Positions 44,440 to 55,082 are shown, counted from the stretch's first letter. The stretch is DNA of 64,000 nucleotides from an uncultured Sphingosinicella sp. (GCF_902806315.1 NZ_CADCWD010000015.1:37482-101481); one strand, 5' to 3'. The notes: generated by a model from the sequence alone, not told the origin. Numbers and translations: made by a program.

Positions 44440-45948
44440 ATGGTTGCGCATGTCGCCACGGTCGCGTTCCTAGGCCTCGAAGCCCGTGCCGTGGAGGTGC
44501 AGGTCCAGATCGCGAGCGGGCTGCCGAAGTTCCTGGTGGTCGGCCTGCCTGACAAGGCGGTGGGGGAGAGTCGGGAGCGGGTGCACGCCGCGCTTGCCGC
44601 CATCGGCCTGTCGCTTCCGCCGAAACGGATCACGGTCAACCTCTCGCCGGCCGACCTGCCCAAGGAAGGCTCGCATTACGATCTGCCGATCGCGCTCGGC
44701 CTGCTCGCCGCGATGGGCGCGGTCGATGCCGAGACGCTGGCGGGCTATGTCGTGGTGGGCGAGCTTGGGCTGGACGGTCGCGTGCAGCCTTCGCCCGGGG
44801 TCCTGCTCGCGGCGATCCACGCATCGTCCCGTAAGCTGGGGCTGATCTGCCCTGCACGTCAGGGGTCGGAAGCGGCTTGGGCGGGCGACATCGAAGTGCT
44901 GCCCGCGTCGGACCTGATCGCCTTGCTCAATCACTTCCGCGGCAGTTCGGCGCTTTCGCCGCCCAAGCCGGGCGAAGCGGATCCGCCGGTTCCCGGTCCG
45001 GATCTCGCCCAGGTGAAGGGGCAGGAAACCGCGAAGCGGGCGCTGGAGATCGCGGCCGCCGGCGGACACAATCTGCTGATGAGCGGACCGCCGGGGGCGG
45101 GCAAGTCGCTGCTGGCCGCCTGTTTGCCGGGAATCCTGCCGGACCTCACGCCTGCCGAAGCGCTCGAGGTGTCGATGATCGCCTCCGTCGCCGGCACGCT
45201 CATGGACGGAAGGCTGATCCGCATGCGCCCTTTTCGGGCTCCCCATCACAGCGCGTCCATGCCTGCTCTGGTCGGCGGCGGCCTCAAGGTTCGTCGGGGT
45301 GAGGTCAGCCTCGCGCATCTCGGCGTGCCGTTCTTGGACGAGCTGCCCGAATTCCAGAGACCGGTGCTGGATTCACTCCGGCAGCCGCTCGAGACCGGCA
45401 CGGTCAGCGTCGCTCGGGCCAATGCGCACGTCACCTTCCCGGCGCGCGTGCAGCTCATCGCGGCGATGAACCCGTGCCGGTGCGGCCATCTCGGCGATCC
45501 GGCGCTCGCCTGCTCCCGGGCACCGCGTTGCGCGGCCGACTACCAGGCCAAGGTCTCCGGTCCGCTGCTCGACCGCATCGACCTCCATGTCGACGTCGCC
45601 GCCGTTTCCGCCGCCGACCTCGTCCTCCCGCCACCGTCCGAAGGCTCCGCGCAAGTCGCAGCCCGGGTCAAGACCGCGCGCGACATCCAGACGCGGCGCT
45701 ACGAAGGGCAGGGGGTGCGCACCAACGCCGAGGCTGACGGCGATCTTCTCAGCTCGGTCGCTACACCCGATGAGCCCGGCCGTCGCCTGCTCGCCCAGGC
45801 GGCGGAGGCGATGCGCCTCTCCGCCCGCGGCTACCACCGCGTCCTCCGCGTGGCCCGCACCATTGCCGATCTTGCGGGAAGCGAAGGCGTCGGCCGAGTG
45901 CATGTCGCCGAGGCCTTGAGCTACAGACGGCAGGCGCCGCGCAACTGA
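44440..45948 (+). CDS. comM: ComM/YifB family Mg-chelatase-like AAA ATPase
   Basis: A hexameric helicase-like AAA+ protein that promotes branch migration in natural transformation. The 502-aa protein has an N-terminal Lon-like ChlI domain (VQIASGLPKFLVVGLPDKAV), Walker A SGPPGAGKSLLAACLPG, the ChlI sensor region RPFRAPHHSASMPALVGGG, and a Cys-rich MNPCRCGHLGDPALAC loop. With dprA it suggests competence for recombination of incoming DNA. Confidence 0.95.
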   Translation: MVAHVATVAFLGLEARAVEVQVQIASGLPKFLVVGLPDKAVGESRERVHAALAAIGLSLPPKRITVNLSPADLPKEGSHYDLPIALGLLAAMGAVDAETLAGYVVVGELGLDGRVQPSPGVLLAAIHASSRKLGLICPARQGSEAAWAGDIEVLPASDLIALLNHFRGSSALSPPKPGEADPPVPGPDLAQVKGQETAKRALEIAAAGGHNLLMSGPPGAGKSLLAACLPGILPDLTPAEALEVSMIASVAGTLMDGRLIRMRPFRAPHHSASMPALVGGGLKVRRGEVSLAHLGVPFLDELPEFQRPVLDSLRQPLETGTVSVARANAHVTFPARVQLIAAMNPCRCGHLGDPALACSRAPRCAADYQAKVSGPLLDRIDLHVDVAAVSAADLVLPPPSEGSAQVAARVKTARDIQTRRYEGQGVRTNAEADGDLLSSVATPDEPGRRLLAQAAEAMRLSARGYHRVLRVARTIADLAGSEGVGRVHVAEALSYRRQAPRN

Positions 45949-46002
45949 GGCCCAGCATGACCATTGCTCCGCTGCCGAGCCTCGGCTAGTCAGCGCGGGC
46001 GT

Positions 46003-46087
46003 GCCCCTGTGGTGGAATTGGTAGACGCGCTCGACTCAAAATCGAGTTCCGAAAGGAGTGTCGGTTCGACTCCGACCGGGGGCACCA
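46003..46087 (+). tRNA. tRNA-Leu(CAA)
   Basis: An 85-nt type II tRNA with encoded CCA. Acceptor GCCCCTG (46003-46009) pairs with CGGGGGC (46077-46083). The anticodon stem CTCGA/TCGAG encloses loop CTCAAAA, giving anticodon CAA. The variable arm is TTCCGAAAGGAGT, and the T-loop is GGTTCGACTCC. Confidence 0.97.
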
Positions 46088-46179
46088 ATCCTTCTGAGCG
46101 ACAGCCGGCCAAGTGCGAGAGAGCTTCGTACATTTGCTCTTCCGCACGAGCCGTCTGGTCAGCGCGCTCTTAGGCGGGC

Positions 46180-47451
46180 ATGGTCGATCAGTCGATTGCA
46201 CCGGACGTTGGCACGCTGGTTCGGCCGGGCGTTAGTGAGGCGGGAAACGGCTTGGAGCAGATGAAGAGGCTCAGGGGCACGGAAGCCGGCGGCGAGTCGC
46301 AGGGTTCCGACCCCGTGGCGGAAGATCCGCTCGCCGAAAGCGCCGCCATCGCCTATCGCCGCGACCGCCTGCTCGCGTCGCTGACGTTGATCGCCGGCAT
46401 CGGCCTCGCTCTCGCCTTGCCGTTTGCGCTGAGAGCAGGCGCCGAGTTCTTCCTTCCGGTCACTGCGGCGCTCGTGATCGCGATCGCCTTGGTGCCGCTG
46501 CTCGAATGGTTCGAGCGCCGCCGCGTCCCCTCAGGGCTTGCCGCGCTCATCTGCGTGGTCCTGTTCATCGCCGTCGCCAACATCGCGGTTGCGGCGATCG
46601 TTCTCCCCGCGACCGATTGGGTTCGGCTTCTGCCGGAGCGGATCGGCCGAATTCGCGAGACGCTGGATCCGCTGCTCGCCCTTTACGCGGATTTCGAGAG
46701 GTTCATCGATCGGGTCACCGGTGAGTTCGGAAGCACGGGTGAGGGCGAGCGCACCGTCGCGGTCGAGACGCCGAACTCGATGCTTGACCTGCTCGCCACC
46801 TCGGCGCCGCATGTCGCGATCCAGATGTTCTTCGCGTTGCTAGCGATCTTCTTCTTCCTCGCCGGCTGGACCCGGATGCGGAAGCAAACCATTACCACCC
46901 GGGCGAGCTTCGACGGCGCGCTGACCACCGCGCGCGTCATCCAGCAGGTCGTGGACGCTACCTCCACCTATCTTGGCACGATCACCCTGGTGAACATCTC
47001 CATGGGCGCCGTCGTCGCGCTGTTCCTGTGGATCATCGAGATGCCGACGCCGCTCATGTGGGGCGGCATCGTCGCGGTGCTGAATTACATCCCCTATCTC
47101 GGGCCGATCGCCTCGGTGCTGCTGCTGGCGCTCGGCGGGCTGATGGTGTTCGTGGACCCCTGGTATGCTCTGCTGCCAGCCGTGGCGTTCGCCGGCGTCC
47201 ACCTGGTGGAGGCGAACTTTATCACGCCGGCGCTTGTCGGGCGGCGGCTCACCATCAATCCGCTGCTGATCCTGGTCGCCTTGAGCTTCTGGGCCTGGGT
47301 TTGGGGCACGACCGGCGCCTTGCTCGCCGTGCCGCTGCTGATCATCACCAAGACGGTCCTCGACGCCGCCGGCAAGCCCGACATTGCCGGCTTCCTGTTC
47401 GAGGAGGGGACGTTGACCGGCCACCCTCATGACGAGGATGAAGAGCGCTAG
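46180..47451 (+). CDS. AI-2E family transporter (PerM-like)
   Basis: A 423-aa polytopic membrane protein. The family pattern includes an N-terminal TM pair (LTLIAGIGLALALPFAL and FFLPVTAALVIAIALVPLLE) and the later conserved segment GGIVAVLNYIPYLGPIASV. NFITPALVGRRLTINPLLI and GALLAVPLLIITKTVLD follow. Some members export autoinducer-2 or ions; the substrate here is unknown. The first 50 residues are unconserved in character; an ATG at 46261 may be the true start. Confidence 0.9.
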   Translation: MVDQSIAPDVGTLVRPGVSEAGNGLEQMKRLRGTEAGGESQGSDPVAEDPLAESAAIAYRRDRLLASLTLIAGIGLALALPFALRAGAEFFLPVTAALVIAIALVPLLEWFERRRVPSGLAALICVVLFIAVANIAVAAIVLPATDWVRLLPERIGRIRETLDPLLALYADFERFIDRVTGEFGSTGEGERTVAVETPNSMLDLLATSAPHVAIQMFFALLAIFFFLAGWTRMRKQTITTRASFDGALTTARVIQQVVDATSTYLGTITLVNISMGAVVALFLWIIEMPTPLMWGGIVAVLNYIPYLGPIASVLLLALGGLMVFVDPWYALLPAVAFAGVHLVEANFITPALVGRRLTINPLLILVALSFWAWVWGTTGALLAVPLLIITKTVLDAAGKPDIAGFLFEEGTLTGHPHDEDEER

Positions 47452-47542
47452 CGGCTCCCCGTCGCGATTTTGCGTCAGGCCCGGGGCGGACTTGTTGACA
47501 GCTTCCGGAGCCTCCACTAGTTCGCCCGCTTCCAACCGATGC

Positions 47543-47619
47543 GCGGGTGTAGCTCAGTCGGTTAGAGCGCCGGCCTGTCACGCCGGAGGTCGCGGGTTCG
47601 AGCCCCGTCACTCGCGCCA
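47543..47619 (+). tRNA. tRNA-Asp(GTC)
   Basis: A 77-nt tRNA with encoded CCA. Acceptor GCGGGTG pairs with CACTCGC, and the D-arm is GCTCAGTCGGTTAGAGC. The anticodon stem CCGGC/GCCGG encloses CTGTCAC, giving anticodon GTC. The T-arm is CGGGTTCGAGCCCCG. Confidence 0.97.
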
Positions 47620-47683
47620 TTCCTCATCGCAGGTCGATGTGAGCGATGAAGGCTAGCAGCCTGTTGATGAAGCCCGTTGAGCT

Positions 47684-47920
47684 TCAGCCGCGCCAGGTGC
47701 CGAGTTCCATCCAGCGGAGCAGGCGCTTCACCGGCAGGAGCCAGAGCCACGCGAGGCCGCCGATGATGAAGGCGATTGCGCTTGCCCAATTCGGCAGCCC
47801 TAGCGCCTCCACCAGCATCACCACCGCCACCGCCCAGACTGCGATCATCAGGAGCAGCAGGGCCATGCCGGCAGGCTTGCGCCAGCTCGGTTGCGGGGGG
47901 ATCACCGGCAAGGGATCCAT
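47684..47920 (-). CDS. DUF2842 small membrane protein
   Basis: A 78-aa protein starting MDPLPVIPPQPSWRKPAG, with two helices (LLLLMIAVWAVAVVMLVEAL and ASAIAFIIGGLAWLWLL) and a short basic tail. This is the DUF2842 pattern of alphaproteobacteria; function is unknown. Its ATG at 47920 overlaps the fau 3' end by 19 nt. Confidence 0.8.
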   Translation of the reverse strand: MDPLPVIPPQPSWRKPAGMALLLLMIAVWAVAVVMLVEALGLPNWASAIAFIIGGLAWLWLLPVKRLLRWMELGTWRG

Positions 47921-48480
47921 TCGCGCGGCGTCGCGATGGCGTCGAGCGGCACGTCCCATGGATCGGCCGGGATCGGCTGCTCGCTGATCTGCGTCTCCCA
48001 CGCGATCCCGATGGTGAAGATGCTGCCGCTTTCTCTGAGGTGGGAAAGGGCGCGGTCGTAATGGCCTTTGCCGTGGCCGATGCGGGTGCCCTGCCGGTCG
48101 CCAAGCACGAGCGGCACAAGCACGAGGTCCGGCGCCACCACTTCGGCGTCGCCCGTCGGCTGGAGGACGCCCCAGGGACCGGGCTCAGTAGCGGGCGCAC
48201 GGCGGAACATCATCCGTGCGTCTCGTTCGCCGAACCAGGGCAGGGCAGGCAGCTGGCCCTCGCCCAACCGGTCGAGCACCGAATAGGGACTGATCTCGTC
48301 CTTCATTGGATGATAGCCCGCCACGGCCCTGGCGCCGATCAGGTGCGGCAGCACGATCTCGGCGAGCTTCGTCTCCAGCTCGGTCCTGAGGTTCGGCGAA
48401 AGGGCGCGCGCATAGATGCGCCGGCGCTCAAGAGCCTCGGCGCGCATTCGCGCTTTGTCGGGGGGTGACGGGACCGCCAT
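47902..48480 (-). CDS. fau: 5-formyltetrahydrofolate cyclo-ligase
   Basis: Converts 5-formyl-THF to 5,10-methenyl-THF using ATP. The 192-aa protein shows AGYHPMKDEISP, LPWFGERDARMMF, DLVLVPLVLGDRQGTRIG and HGKGHYDRALS (the family's GxGKGxYDR loop). The ATG at 48480 is chosen because the frame upstream is the 6S RNA gene. zapA-6S-fau order is a known arrangement in proteobacteria. Confidence 0.94.
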   Translation of the reverse strand: MAVPSPPDKARMRAEALERRRIYARALSPNLRTELETKLAEIVLPHLIGARAVAGYHPMKDEISPYSVLDRLGEGQLPALPWFGERDARMMFRRAPATEPGPWGVLQPTGDAEVVAPDLVLVPLVLGDRQGTRIGHGKGHYDRALSHLRESGSIFTIGIAWETQISEQPIPADPWDVPLDAIATPREWIPCR

Positions 48481-48486
48481 GGCCGT

Positions 48487-48605
48487 TTGCTGGAATATCC
48501 TCTGACGCCTCAACGTCAGGTGGGGACCATGTGCTTCGGACCAGGATCCTAGCAGGGACAGCCCCCGAGGATGTCTTATCGCCTCAGGGATGTTCAAGAG
48601 CTCGT
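48487..48605 (-). ncRNA. ssrS: 6S RNA
   Basis: It sits between zapA and fau on the same strand, the classic location. On the minus strand the closing stem pairs TGAACATCCCTGA (48596-48584) with TCAGAGGATATTCCA (48505-48491), with few mismatches. A central purine-rich bubble and an inner hairpin with GGGGCTGTCCCTG and GGTCCCCACC follow, as in 6S RNAs that mimic an open promoter. The exact ends are estimated. Confidence 0.75.
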
Positions 48606-48632
48606 ACCGGGCAGTACCCGTCAACTCCTGAT

Positions 48633-48959
48633 CTAGGCGCTTGCGGTGCGGCTCTCAAGTCTTTCGGCGAGGTTTTCGATGCGTTCGGCGAGCCGCTCGA
48701 GCGCATCGGCAACGACAGGGTCGATTTCCGCCTGCGCGGGCGCGGCGCCATTGCCGGCGCGCTGCTCCTTCAGTTCGTCGGCCAGGAGAAGCGATGCGAA
48801 GAGGAGCTGCCGCGCCTCGTTCATGGTTCCAAGGGCGGCGCCGGCATCCCGGGCTTTCCTGTCGACGATCGCCGCCACCGAGCGCAGATGCGCTTCCTCG
48901 CCGTCCCGGCAGGCGAGCTGATATTTGCGCGAGGCGATTTCAAGTTCGACCGACGCCAT
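48633..48959 (-). CDS. zapA: Cell division protein ZapA
   Basis: Crosslinks FtsZ filaments. The 108-aa protein has the ZapA head (VELEIASRKYQLACRDGEEA, then LRSVAAIVDRKARD) and a C-terminal coiled coil (DALERLAERIENLAERLESR). Its ATG follows directly after the stop of the upstream coiled-coil gene. Confidence 0.93.
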   Translation of the reverse strand: MASVELEIASRKYQLACRDGEEAHLRSVAAIVDRKARDAGAALGTMNEARQLLFASLLLADELKEQRAGNGAAPAQAEIDPVVADALERLAERIENLAERLESRTASA

Positions 48960-49166
48960 CTACATCCCTCCGCCATTGACGAGCAGCCGGTCGATCTGGG
49001 CGATCGCGCCCTCCACTTGTCCTCGAAGCGCTTGATGCACCTCGCGAAGCTGCTGAAGTTCGCCTTCCTCGCTCCGCGCCGGGCGGGGGGCGGAGGCTGC
49101 CGTTTCGAGCCGGTCGATCGCCTGCTCGATCCGCTCCATCGCCTGGATTGCTCGTTCTGATGACAT
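48960..49166 (-). CDS. Small coiled-coil protein upstream of zapA
   Basis: A 68-aa protein, almost wholly helical: MSSERAIQAMERIEQAIDRL, then GELQQLREVHQALRGQVEGA and a short tail. Heptads of Ile/Leu suggest a coiled coil. The position just before zapA suggests a division accessory, like the small coiled-coil genes often found there, but no family is certain. The ATG at 49166 is the start; 153 nt separate it from divergent tkt. Confidence 0.75.
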   Translation of the reverse strand: MSSERAIQAMERIEQAIDRLETAASAPRPARSEEGELQQLREVHQALRGQVEGAIAQIDRLLVNGGGM

Positions 49167-49319
49167 AAGGACGCGATAAGCACGTGTGCCCGTCGCGGCA
49201 AGCACCGAACGGCGCTGAGGTTGACGCCCGCGCCCCCGCGCTTAAAGGAGCGGGCGGGCGCTGGAGCACGAGTCTTGCGCCCTCCTCGCCATGGGCATTC
49301 CTCATTCAAGGAAGCTTGA

Positions 49320-51299
49320 TTGTCCGCCGATCCGAGACTGCTTGCCAACGCGATCCGCGCCCTTTCCATGGACGCGGTGCAGGCGGCGAATAGCGGCCAT
49401 CCGGGAATGCCGATGGGAATGGCGGACGCGGCCACGATCCTCTTCACGGAATATCTCAAGTTCGATCCGCAAGATCCGGACTGGCATGACCGCGACCGCT
49501 TCGTCCTGTCCGCGGGTCACGGCTCGATGCTGATCTATTCGCTGCTCCATCTCACCGGATACGCGCATCCGACGATGGAGGAGATCAGGAACTTCCGGCA
49601 GCTGAATTCGCCGTGCGCCGGGCATCCCGAAAACTTCATGCTGAAGGGCGTCGAGGCGACCACTGGGCCGCTCGGCCAGGGCTTTGCCATGGCGGTGGGC
49701 ATGACGATTGCCGAGCGCCACCTCAACGCGGTGTTCGGAGACGATCTGGTCGACCATCGCACCTGGGTGATCGCCGGCGACGGCGACCTCATGGAAGGCG
49801 TCAATCACGAGGCGGTGGGGCTTGCCGGGCACCTTCAGCTTGGGAGGCTGAATGTCCTTTGGGACAACAACAAGATCACGATCGACGGCGCGACGGACCT
49901 CTCCACCTCCGAAGACATACCGGCCCGCTACCGGGCTTCGGGCTGGCATGTCGTCTCTTGCGACGGTCACGATTTCGACAGCATCCGCCGCGCGCTCGAC
50001 GAAGCGGTGGCCGATCCGCGGCCGACTTTGATCGACTGCAGCACCATCATTGGCTGGGGCGCACCCAACAAGATGGGCACCAGCGCCACGCACGGTGCCG
50101 CGCTTGGAGCGGATGAAGTCGCGGCCGCGCGCAAGCATCTGGTTTGGGACAGCGAGCCGTTCGATCTGCCCGAGCCGATCGTGACCGCCTGGCGCGAGGC
50201 GGGTCGCCGTAGCGCCAAGACCCACGAGGAGTGGCGGGTCCGCCTCGCCGTGAGCCCTCATCGCGAGGAGTTCGTGCGGCGCATGGAAGGGCGGCTTCCG
50301 CAGGGCTTCTCGCTCGACGAGTATTTCGCGCAGCTTGCGGCCAATCCGCAGAAGGTCGCGACGCGCAAGGCCTCCGAGCTCGCGCTGGAGGCGATCAACG
50401 CGTTGCTTCCGGAGACGATCGGGGGCTCAGCCGACCTGACAGGTTCGAACAACACCAAAACGAATGCCCAGAAGCCTCTGACGAAAGAGGATTATTCGGG
50501 CCGCTACATCTATTACGGCATCCGCGAATTCGGCATGTCGGCGGCGATGAACGGCATGGCGCTGCATGGCGGCGTCATTCCTTATGGCGGCACGTTCCTG
50601 GTCTTCGCGGACTATTGCCGTCCCGCCATCCGCCTTTCGGCGCTGCAGGGCGCCCGAGTGGTCTACGTGATGACGCATGACTCGATCGGGCTCGGCGAGG
50701 ATGGTCCCACGCACCAGCCGGTCGAGCATGTGATGAGCCTTCGCATGATCCCGAACCTCGCCGTCTATCGCCCTGCCGACGCGGTCGAGACTGCGGAAAG
50801 CTGGGCACTGGCCCTGGAGCGCACCGACGGTCCTTCATTGCTCTGCCTGACGCGCCAGAACCTGCCTCAGCTTCGGCGGGAACTCGGCGAGAATGCGGTT
50901 TCTCGCGGCGCTTACCGGCTGCGCACCGCGACCGCGGCTCGCCGCGTGGTGCTCCTTGCAACCGGATCCGAAGTCGAAGTCGCGCTCCAGGCCGCCGAAG
51001 CGCTCGAAGGGCAGGGGATCGGCGCCGACGTGGTGTCGATGCCTTGCTGGAGCTTATTCGACGCGCAGGACGCCGCTTACCGCGCGGACATCCTTCCGGA
51101 GAACGCGTTCAAGGTGTCGGTCGAGGCGGGGGCGACGCTCGGTTGGGAGCGCTACGTCGGCCCGCGTGGACTGGCGATCGGGCTGGATCGTTTCGGCGCC
51201 TCCGCCCCGGCAGAAGACCTTTTCAAACGCTTCGGCTTCACCGCCGAAGCGATCGTGCCGCGGATCGTCGCGGCGCTCAAAGCACAGGGAGATCAATAA
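49320..51299 (+). CDS. tkt: Transketolase
   Basis: A TPP enzyme moving two-carbon units in the pentose phosphate pathway. The 659-aa protein has [19 protein letters not shown], the TPP motif [18 protein letters not shown] to NNKITIDG, and [14 protein letters not shown]. The start is TTG at 49320 with AAGGAAG upstream; no ATG fits the family N-terminus ([19 protein letters not shown]). It is the first gene of a carbon-metabolism operon. Confidence 0.97.
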   Translation: MSADPRLLANAIRALSMDAVQAANSGHPGMPMGMADAATILFTEYLKFDPQDPDWHDRDRFVLSAGHGSMLIYSLLHLTGYAHPTMEEIRNFRQLNSPCAGHPENFMLKGVEATTGPLGQGFAMAVGMTIAERHLNAVFGDDLVDHRTWVIAGDGDLMEGVNHEAVGLAGHLQLGRLNVLWDNNKITIDGATDLSTSEDIPARYRASGWHVVSCDGHDFDSIRRALDEAVADPRPTLIDCSTIIGWGAPNKMGTSATHGAALGADEVAAARKHLVWDSEPFDLPEPIVTAWREAGRRSAKTHEEWRVRLAVSPHREEFVRRMEGRLPQGFSLDEYFAQLAANPQKVATRKASELALEAINALLPETIGGSADLTGSNNTKTNAQKPLTKEDYSGRYIYYGIREFGMSAAMNGMALHGGVIPYGGTFLVFADYCRPAIRLSALQGARVVYVMTHDSIGLGEDGPTHQPVEHVMSLRMIPNLAVYRPADAVETAESWALALERTDGPSLLCLTRQNLPQLRRELGENAVSRGAYRLRTATAARRVVLLATGSEVEVALQAAEALEGQGIGADVVSMPCWSLFDAQDAAYRADILPENAFKVSVEAGATLGWERYVGPRGLAIGLDRFGASAPAEDLFKRFGFTAEAIVPRIVAALKAQGDQ

Positions 51300-51300
51300 A

Positions 51301-52311
51301 ATGGCGACCAGAGTTGCAATCAACGGTTTCGGCCGCATCGGCCGGCTCGTCGCGCGCGCGATCCTGGAGAAGCAGGATAGCGGCCTCGAACTCGTCGCCA
51401 TCAACGACCTCGCCGACGCCAAGTCCAATGCGATGCTGTTCAAGCGGGATTCCGTGCACGGCCCCTATCCGGGCGAGGTGCGCGCCGAAGGCAACGACCT
51501 GATCATCGATGGTCGCCGCGTAAAGGTCACCGCCGAACGCGAGCCCGGCAAGCTGCCGCATGGCGAGAACGGCGTCGACATCGCACTGGAATGCACCGGA
51601 TTCTTCACAGACCGTGACAAGGCGGGCGCGCATCTCACTGCCGGCGCTAAGCGCGTCCTGATCTCCGCGCCTGCCAAGGGCGTGGACCTCACCGTCGTCT
51701 ACGGCGTCAACCATGAGAAGCTGACCGCTGAGCATGTGATCGTCTCGAACGCGTCCTGCACGACCAATTGCCTGGCTCCGGTGGCCAAGGTCATGAACGA
51801 CTCGATCGGCATCGAGCGCGGCCTGATGACCACCATCCATGCCTATACCAACGACCAGAAGATCCTCGACCAGATCCACCCCGACATGCGCCGTGCGCGT
51901 GCCGCCGCCATGTCGATCATCCCGACGACCACGGGCGCTGCGCGGGCGGTAGGCGAGGTGCTTCCGGAGCTCAAGGGCAAGCTAGACGGCTCGGCCGTGC
52001 GCGTTCCGACGCCGAACGTCAGCCTGGTCGATCTCACCTTCACGCCCAATCGCGACACCAGTGTCGAGGAGGTGAACGGCATATTGAAAGCAGCGTCGGA
52101 GAGCGGACCCCTGAAGGGTATCCTCGCTTATACCGACGAGCCGCTCGTCTCGATCGACCTCAACCACAATCCGGCCTCCTCGACCATCGACAGCCTCGAG
52201 ACGGCCGTGCTGGAGGGCAAGCTCGTTCGTGTCGTTTCCTGGTACGACAATGAATGGGGCTTCTCGAACCGCATGGTCGACACGGCCGGCGCTATGGCGC
52301 GGCTGATCTGA
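51301..52311 (+). CDS. gap: Glyceraldehyde-3-phosphate dehydrogenase
   Basis: Oxidises and phosphorylates glyceraldehyde 3-phosphate. The 336-aa protein has the NAD fold [16 protein letters not shown], the catalytic Cys in [12 protein letters not shown], and [13 protein letters not shown]. The ATG lies one base after the tkt TAA. Confidence 0.98.
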   Translation: MATRVAINGFGRIGRLVARAILEKQDSGLELVAINDLADAKSNAMLFKRDSVHGPYPGEVRAEGNDLIIDGRRVKVTAEREPGKLPHGENGVDIALECTGFFTDRDKAGAHLTAGAKRVLISAPAKGVDLTVVYGVNHEKLTAEHVIVSNASCTTNCLAPVAKVMNDSIGIERGLMTTIHAYTNDQKILDQIHPDMRRARAAAMSIIPTTTGAARAVGEVLPELKGKLDGSAVRVPTPNVSLVDLTFTPNRDTSVEEVNGILKAASESGPLKGILAYTDEPLVSIDLNHNPASSTIDSLETAVLEGKLVRVVSWYDNEWGFSNRMVDTAGAMARLI

Positions 52312-52315
52312 CGCC

Positions 52316-53512
52316 ATGCCGTCGTTCCGGACTCTAGACGACCTCGGCGACGTGACCGGCAAGCGCGTGCTCGTCCGCGTTGACCTCAACGTGCCGATGG
52401 CCGACGGGGCGGTGACCGACGACACCCGCTTCCGCGCCACCCTGCCAACGGTGACGGAGCTCGCAGACAACGGCGCGATCGTCCTCCTTCTCGCCCATTT
52501 CGGGCGCCCGAAGGTGCCGAGCCCGGAGCATTCGCTGTCGCTGGTCACCAGACCTTATGAGTCGGTGCTCGGCCGCCAGGTCCGCTACGTCGACTGGGAA
52601 GCGGCCGAGGAGAATGTCGCCATGCTGCGGCCGGGCGACGTCGCCATCCTCGAAAATACCCGCTTCTTCGGCGGCGAGGAGAAGAACGATCCGGCCGTGA
52701 CCGACCGCTTCGCCAAGCTCGGCGATCTCTACGTCAACGACGCCTTCTCCGCCGCCCACCGCGCCCACGCCTCGACCGAGGGGCTGGCGCACCGCCTCGC
52801 GGCCTATGCCGGCCGCGCGATGCAGGCGGAGTTGGAGGCACTGGAAAAGGCACTCGGCAATCCCGAACGCCCGGTGGCAGCCGTGGTCGGCGGCGCCAAG
52901 GTCTCGACCAAGCTCGAAGTGCTCCGCCACCTCGTCACTAAGGTCGATCACCTGATCATCGGCGGCGGCATGGCCAACACTTTCCTCGCCGCCCGCGGCG
53001 TGGCGGTCGGCAAGTCGCTGTGCGAGCACGACCTCAGCGACACCGCGCTCCAGATCCTAGACGCGTCCGATCAGGCGAACTGCACCGTCCACCTGCCTTA
53101 TGATGTCGTGGTGGCAAAGGAATTTGCGGCCAATCCGCCCAGCCTGCGCACCTGCAACGTCCATGAAGTCGCACCGGACGAGATGATCCTCGATGTCGGC
53201 CCCGCAGCCGTCGAGGCGCTTGCCGACGCGCTCAAGAACTGCCGCACGCTCGTCTGGAACGGCCCGCTCGGCGCGTTCGAAACCCCACCCTTCGACCGCG
53301 CCACCGTCGCGCTCGCGCAGACCGCGGCCGCGCTGACGCAGAGCGGCTCGCTCGTCTCGGTGGCAGGCGGCGGCGACACGGTCGCGGCGCTCAATCATGC
53401 GGGCGTGGCGGACGACTTCACCTTCGTATCCACCGCCGGCGGCGCCTTTCTCGAATGGATGGAAGGCAAGGAACTGCCCGGCGTCGCCGCGCTCATGAAC
53501 AGCAACCAGTGA
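52316..53512 (+). CDS. pgk: Phosphoglycerate kinase
   Basis: Transfers phosphate from 1,3-bisphosphoglycerate to ADP. The 398-aa protein has [51 protein letters not shown] and the C-terminal GGGDTVAAL nucleotide loop. It is four nt after gap. Confidence 0.98.
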   Translation: MPSFRTLDDLGDVTGKRVLVRVDLNVPMADGAVTDDTRFRATLPTVTELADNGAIVLLLAHFGRPKVPSPEHSLSLVTRPYESVLGRQVRYVDWEAAEENVAMLRPGDVAILENTRFFGGEEKNDPAVTDRFAKLGDLYVNDAFSAAHRAHASTEGLAHRLAAYAGRAMQAELEALEKALGNPERPVAAVVGGAKVSTKLEVLRHLVTKVDHLIIGGGMANTFLAARGVAVGKSLCEHDLSDTALQILDASDQANCTVHLPYDVVVAKEFAANPPSLRTCNVHEVAPDEMILDVGPAAVEALADALKNCRTLVWNGPLGAFETPPFDRATVALAQTAAALTQSGSLVSVAGGGDTVAALNHAGVADDFTFVSTAGGAFLEWMEGKELPGVAALMNSNQ

Positions 53513-53527
53513 CCGACGAGGAATAAG

Positions 53528-54427
53528 ATGGCCGACAGCAAGATGATGGAACGGGTGGCGCATGGTAACGGGTTCATCGCCGCTCTCGACCAGAGCGGTG
53601 GTTCGACCCCGAAGGCATTGAAAGGCTATGGCATCGAGGACGGCGCCTGGGGAGACGACGAAGAGATGTTCGGCCTCATCCACCAGATGCGGTCCCGCAT
53701 CATCACCTCGCCCGTTTTCAACGGCGACAAGGTGCTCGGCGCGATCCTGTTCGAACGGACCATGGACGGCCAGGCCGACGGCAAGCCGGTGCCGCAGCTG
53801 CTCCAGGAGCGCGGGGTGGTGCCGTTCATCAAGATCGACAAGGGGCTCGAGGAGGAGGCGAACGGCGTCCAGCTGATGAAGCCGATGCCCGACCTCGACG
53901 CTCTGCTCGCCCGGGCGCGGAGCCTCGGCGTGTTCGGCACCAAGGAGCGTTCGGTCATCAACCTCGCCAATCGCGAAGGCATTGCGGCGGTCGTTCGCCA
54001 GCAATTCGAAGTGGCCCAGCAGGTGCTCGCCGCAGGCTTGATCCCGATCATCGAGCCCGAGGTCAACATCAAGAGCCCCGAGCGGGCGGATGCCGACCGG
54101 ATTCTGTTGGAGGAGATCACGCGGGCGCTGGACACGCTTCCGGGCGACGACAAGGTGATGCTGAAGCTCTCCATTCCGGCTCAGCCCGGCCTCTTCCAGC
54201 CGCTGGTCGACCATCCCCGCGTGCTGCGCGTCGTGGCGCTGTCGGGCGGCTTCCCGCGCCCCGAGGCCTGCCGCGAGCTCGCCAAGAATCCGGGCATGAT
54301 CGCCAGCTTCTCCCGCGCCCTTCTCGACGATCTTCGCCACCAGATGAGCGACGATGAGTTCAATCGCAGTCTCGGCGGCGCGATCGACGAGATCTACCAG
54401 GCTTCGACCGAGAAGGTCCCCGCCTGA
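53528..54427 (+). CDS. fba: Class I fructose-bisphosphate aldolase
   Basis: A Schiff-base aldolase of 299 aa. It contains FIAALDQSGGSTPKALKGYG, VPFIKIDKGL, PIIEPEVNIKSPER and VMLKLSIPAQPGLF with the probable Schiff-base Lys, and ALSGGFPRPEACREL. Class I (metal-independent) fits better than class II, whose HxH zinc motifs are absent. The ATG has GAGGAA seven nt upstream. Confidence 0.95.
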   Translation: MADSKMMERVAHGNGFIAALDQSGGSTPKALKGYGIEDGAWGDDEEMFGLIHQMRSRIITSPVFNGDKVLGAILFERTMDGQADGKPVPQLLQERGVVPFIKIDKGLEEEANGVQLMKPMPDLDALLARARSLGVFGTKERSVINLANREGIAAVVRQQFEVAQQVLAAGLIPIIEPEVNIKSPERADADRILLEEITRALDTLPGDDKVMLKLSIPAQPGLFQPLVDHPRVLRVVALSGGFPRPEACRELAKNPGMIASFSRALLDDLRHQMSDDEFNRSLGGAIDEIYQASTEKVPA

Positions 54428-54446
54428 TCGAGCTTCCCGGCGTCCG

Positions 54447-55082
54447 ATGTTCGCGCGCTTGATCCACAAATATCTGGCGCGCCAATTTGCGAGGCCGCAG
54501 GGGCTGGCCGGCCGCTGGATTTTCGGAGCATGGCTCGACCGAGTAAATCAGCGCATGAACGCCCTTGCGCTTCGCTTGCTGGACGTCCGCCCCGGTAACC
54601 GGGTGCTGGAAGTCGGCTTCGGCGGCGGCGCCTTGTTGGCCGCGATCCTTGCGCAGGGGCCGGCGGAGGCAATCGGGATCGACCTCTCCGAAGAGATGGT
54701 TGCGAGGGCAGGGCGGCGCTTCCGCCGCGACATCGCTCAGGGGAAAATTCGGCTCCTCGCAGGCTTGGTGGAGCGCCTGCCCCTTGCCTCTGCCGTCGCG
54801 GACAAGGCCTGCAGCCTCAACAGCATCTATTTCTGGTCCGATCCTGCCGCGGCGATGCACGAGCTGGCGCGCGTCCTTGGCCCGGGTGGCATGCTCGTGA
54901 TCGGGTTCGAAGCGCCGGAAACGCTTCGCGCCTGGCCCGGCCACCGCTACGGCTTCACCGTCTTCGAGCCGGCGGACGTGATCCGCCTTGCGACTGAGGC
55001 CGGTTTTCGCAATGCCGAGGTGCATGAGGGCATGGAGCCCAAGTTCGGCAGGATCTTCTGCGTGAAGCTGGAGCGTCAGTGA
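54447..55082 (+). CDS. Class I SAM-dependent methyltransferase
   Basis: A 211-aa methyltransferase. The SAM loop is RVLEVGFGGGALLAAIL, then GIDLSEEMVARAGRRF and LNSIYFWSDPAAAMHELARV (the UbiE/Methyltransf_11 type). Substrate is unknown. It lies 19 nt after fba and overlaps thiE (TGATG). The ATG at 54447 starts just before the family-like region. Confidence 0.88.
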   Translation: MFARLIHKYLARQFARPQGLAGRWIFGAWLDRVNQRMNALALRLLDVRPGNRVLEVGFGGGALLAAILAQGPAEAIGIDLSEEMVARAGRRFRRDIAQGKIRLLAGLVERLPLASAVADKACSLNSIYFWSDPAAAMHELARVLGPGGMLVIGFEAPETLRAWPGHRYGFTVFEPADVIRLATEAGFRNAEVHEGMEPKFGRIFCVKLERQ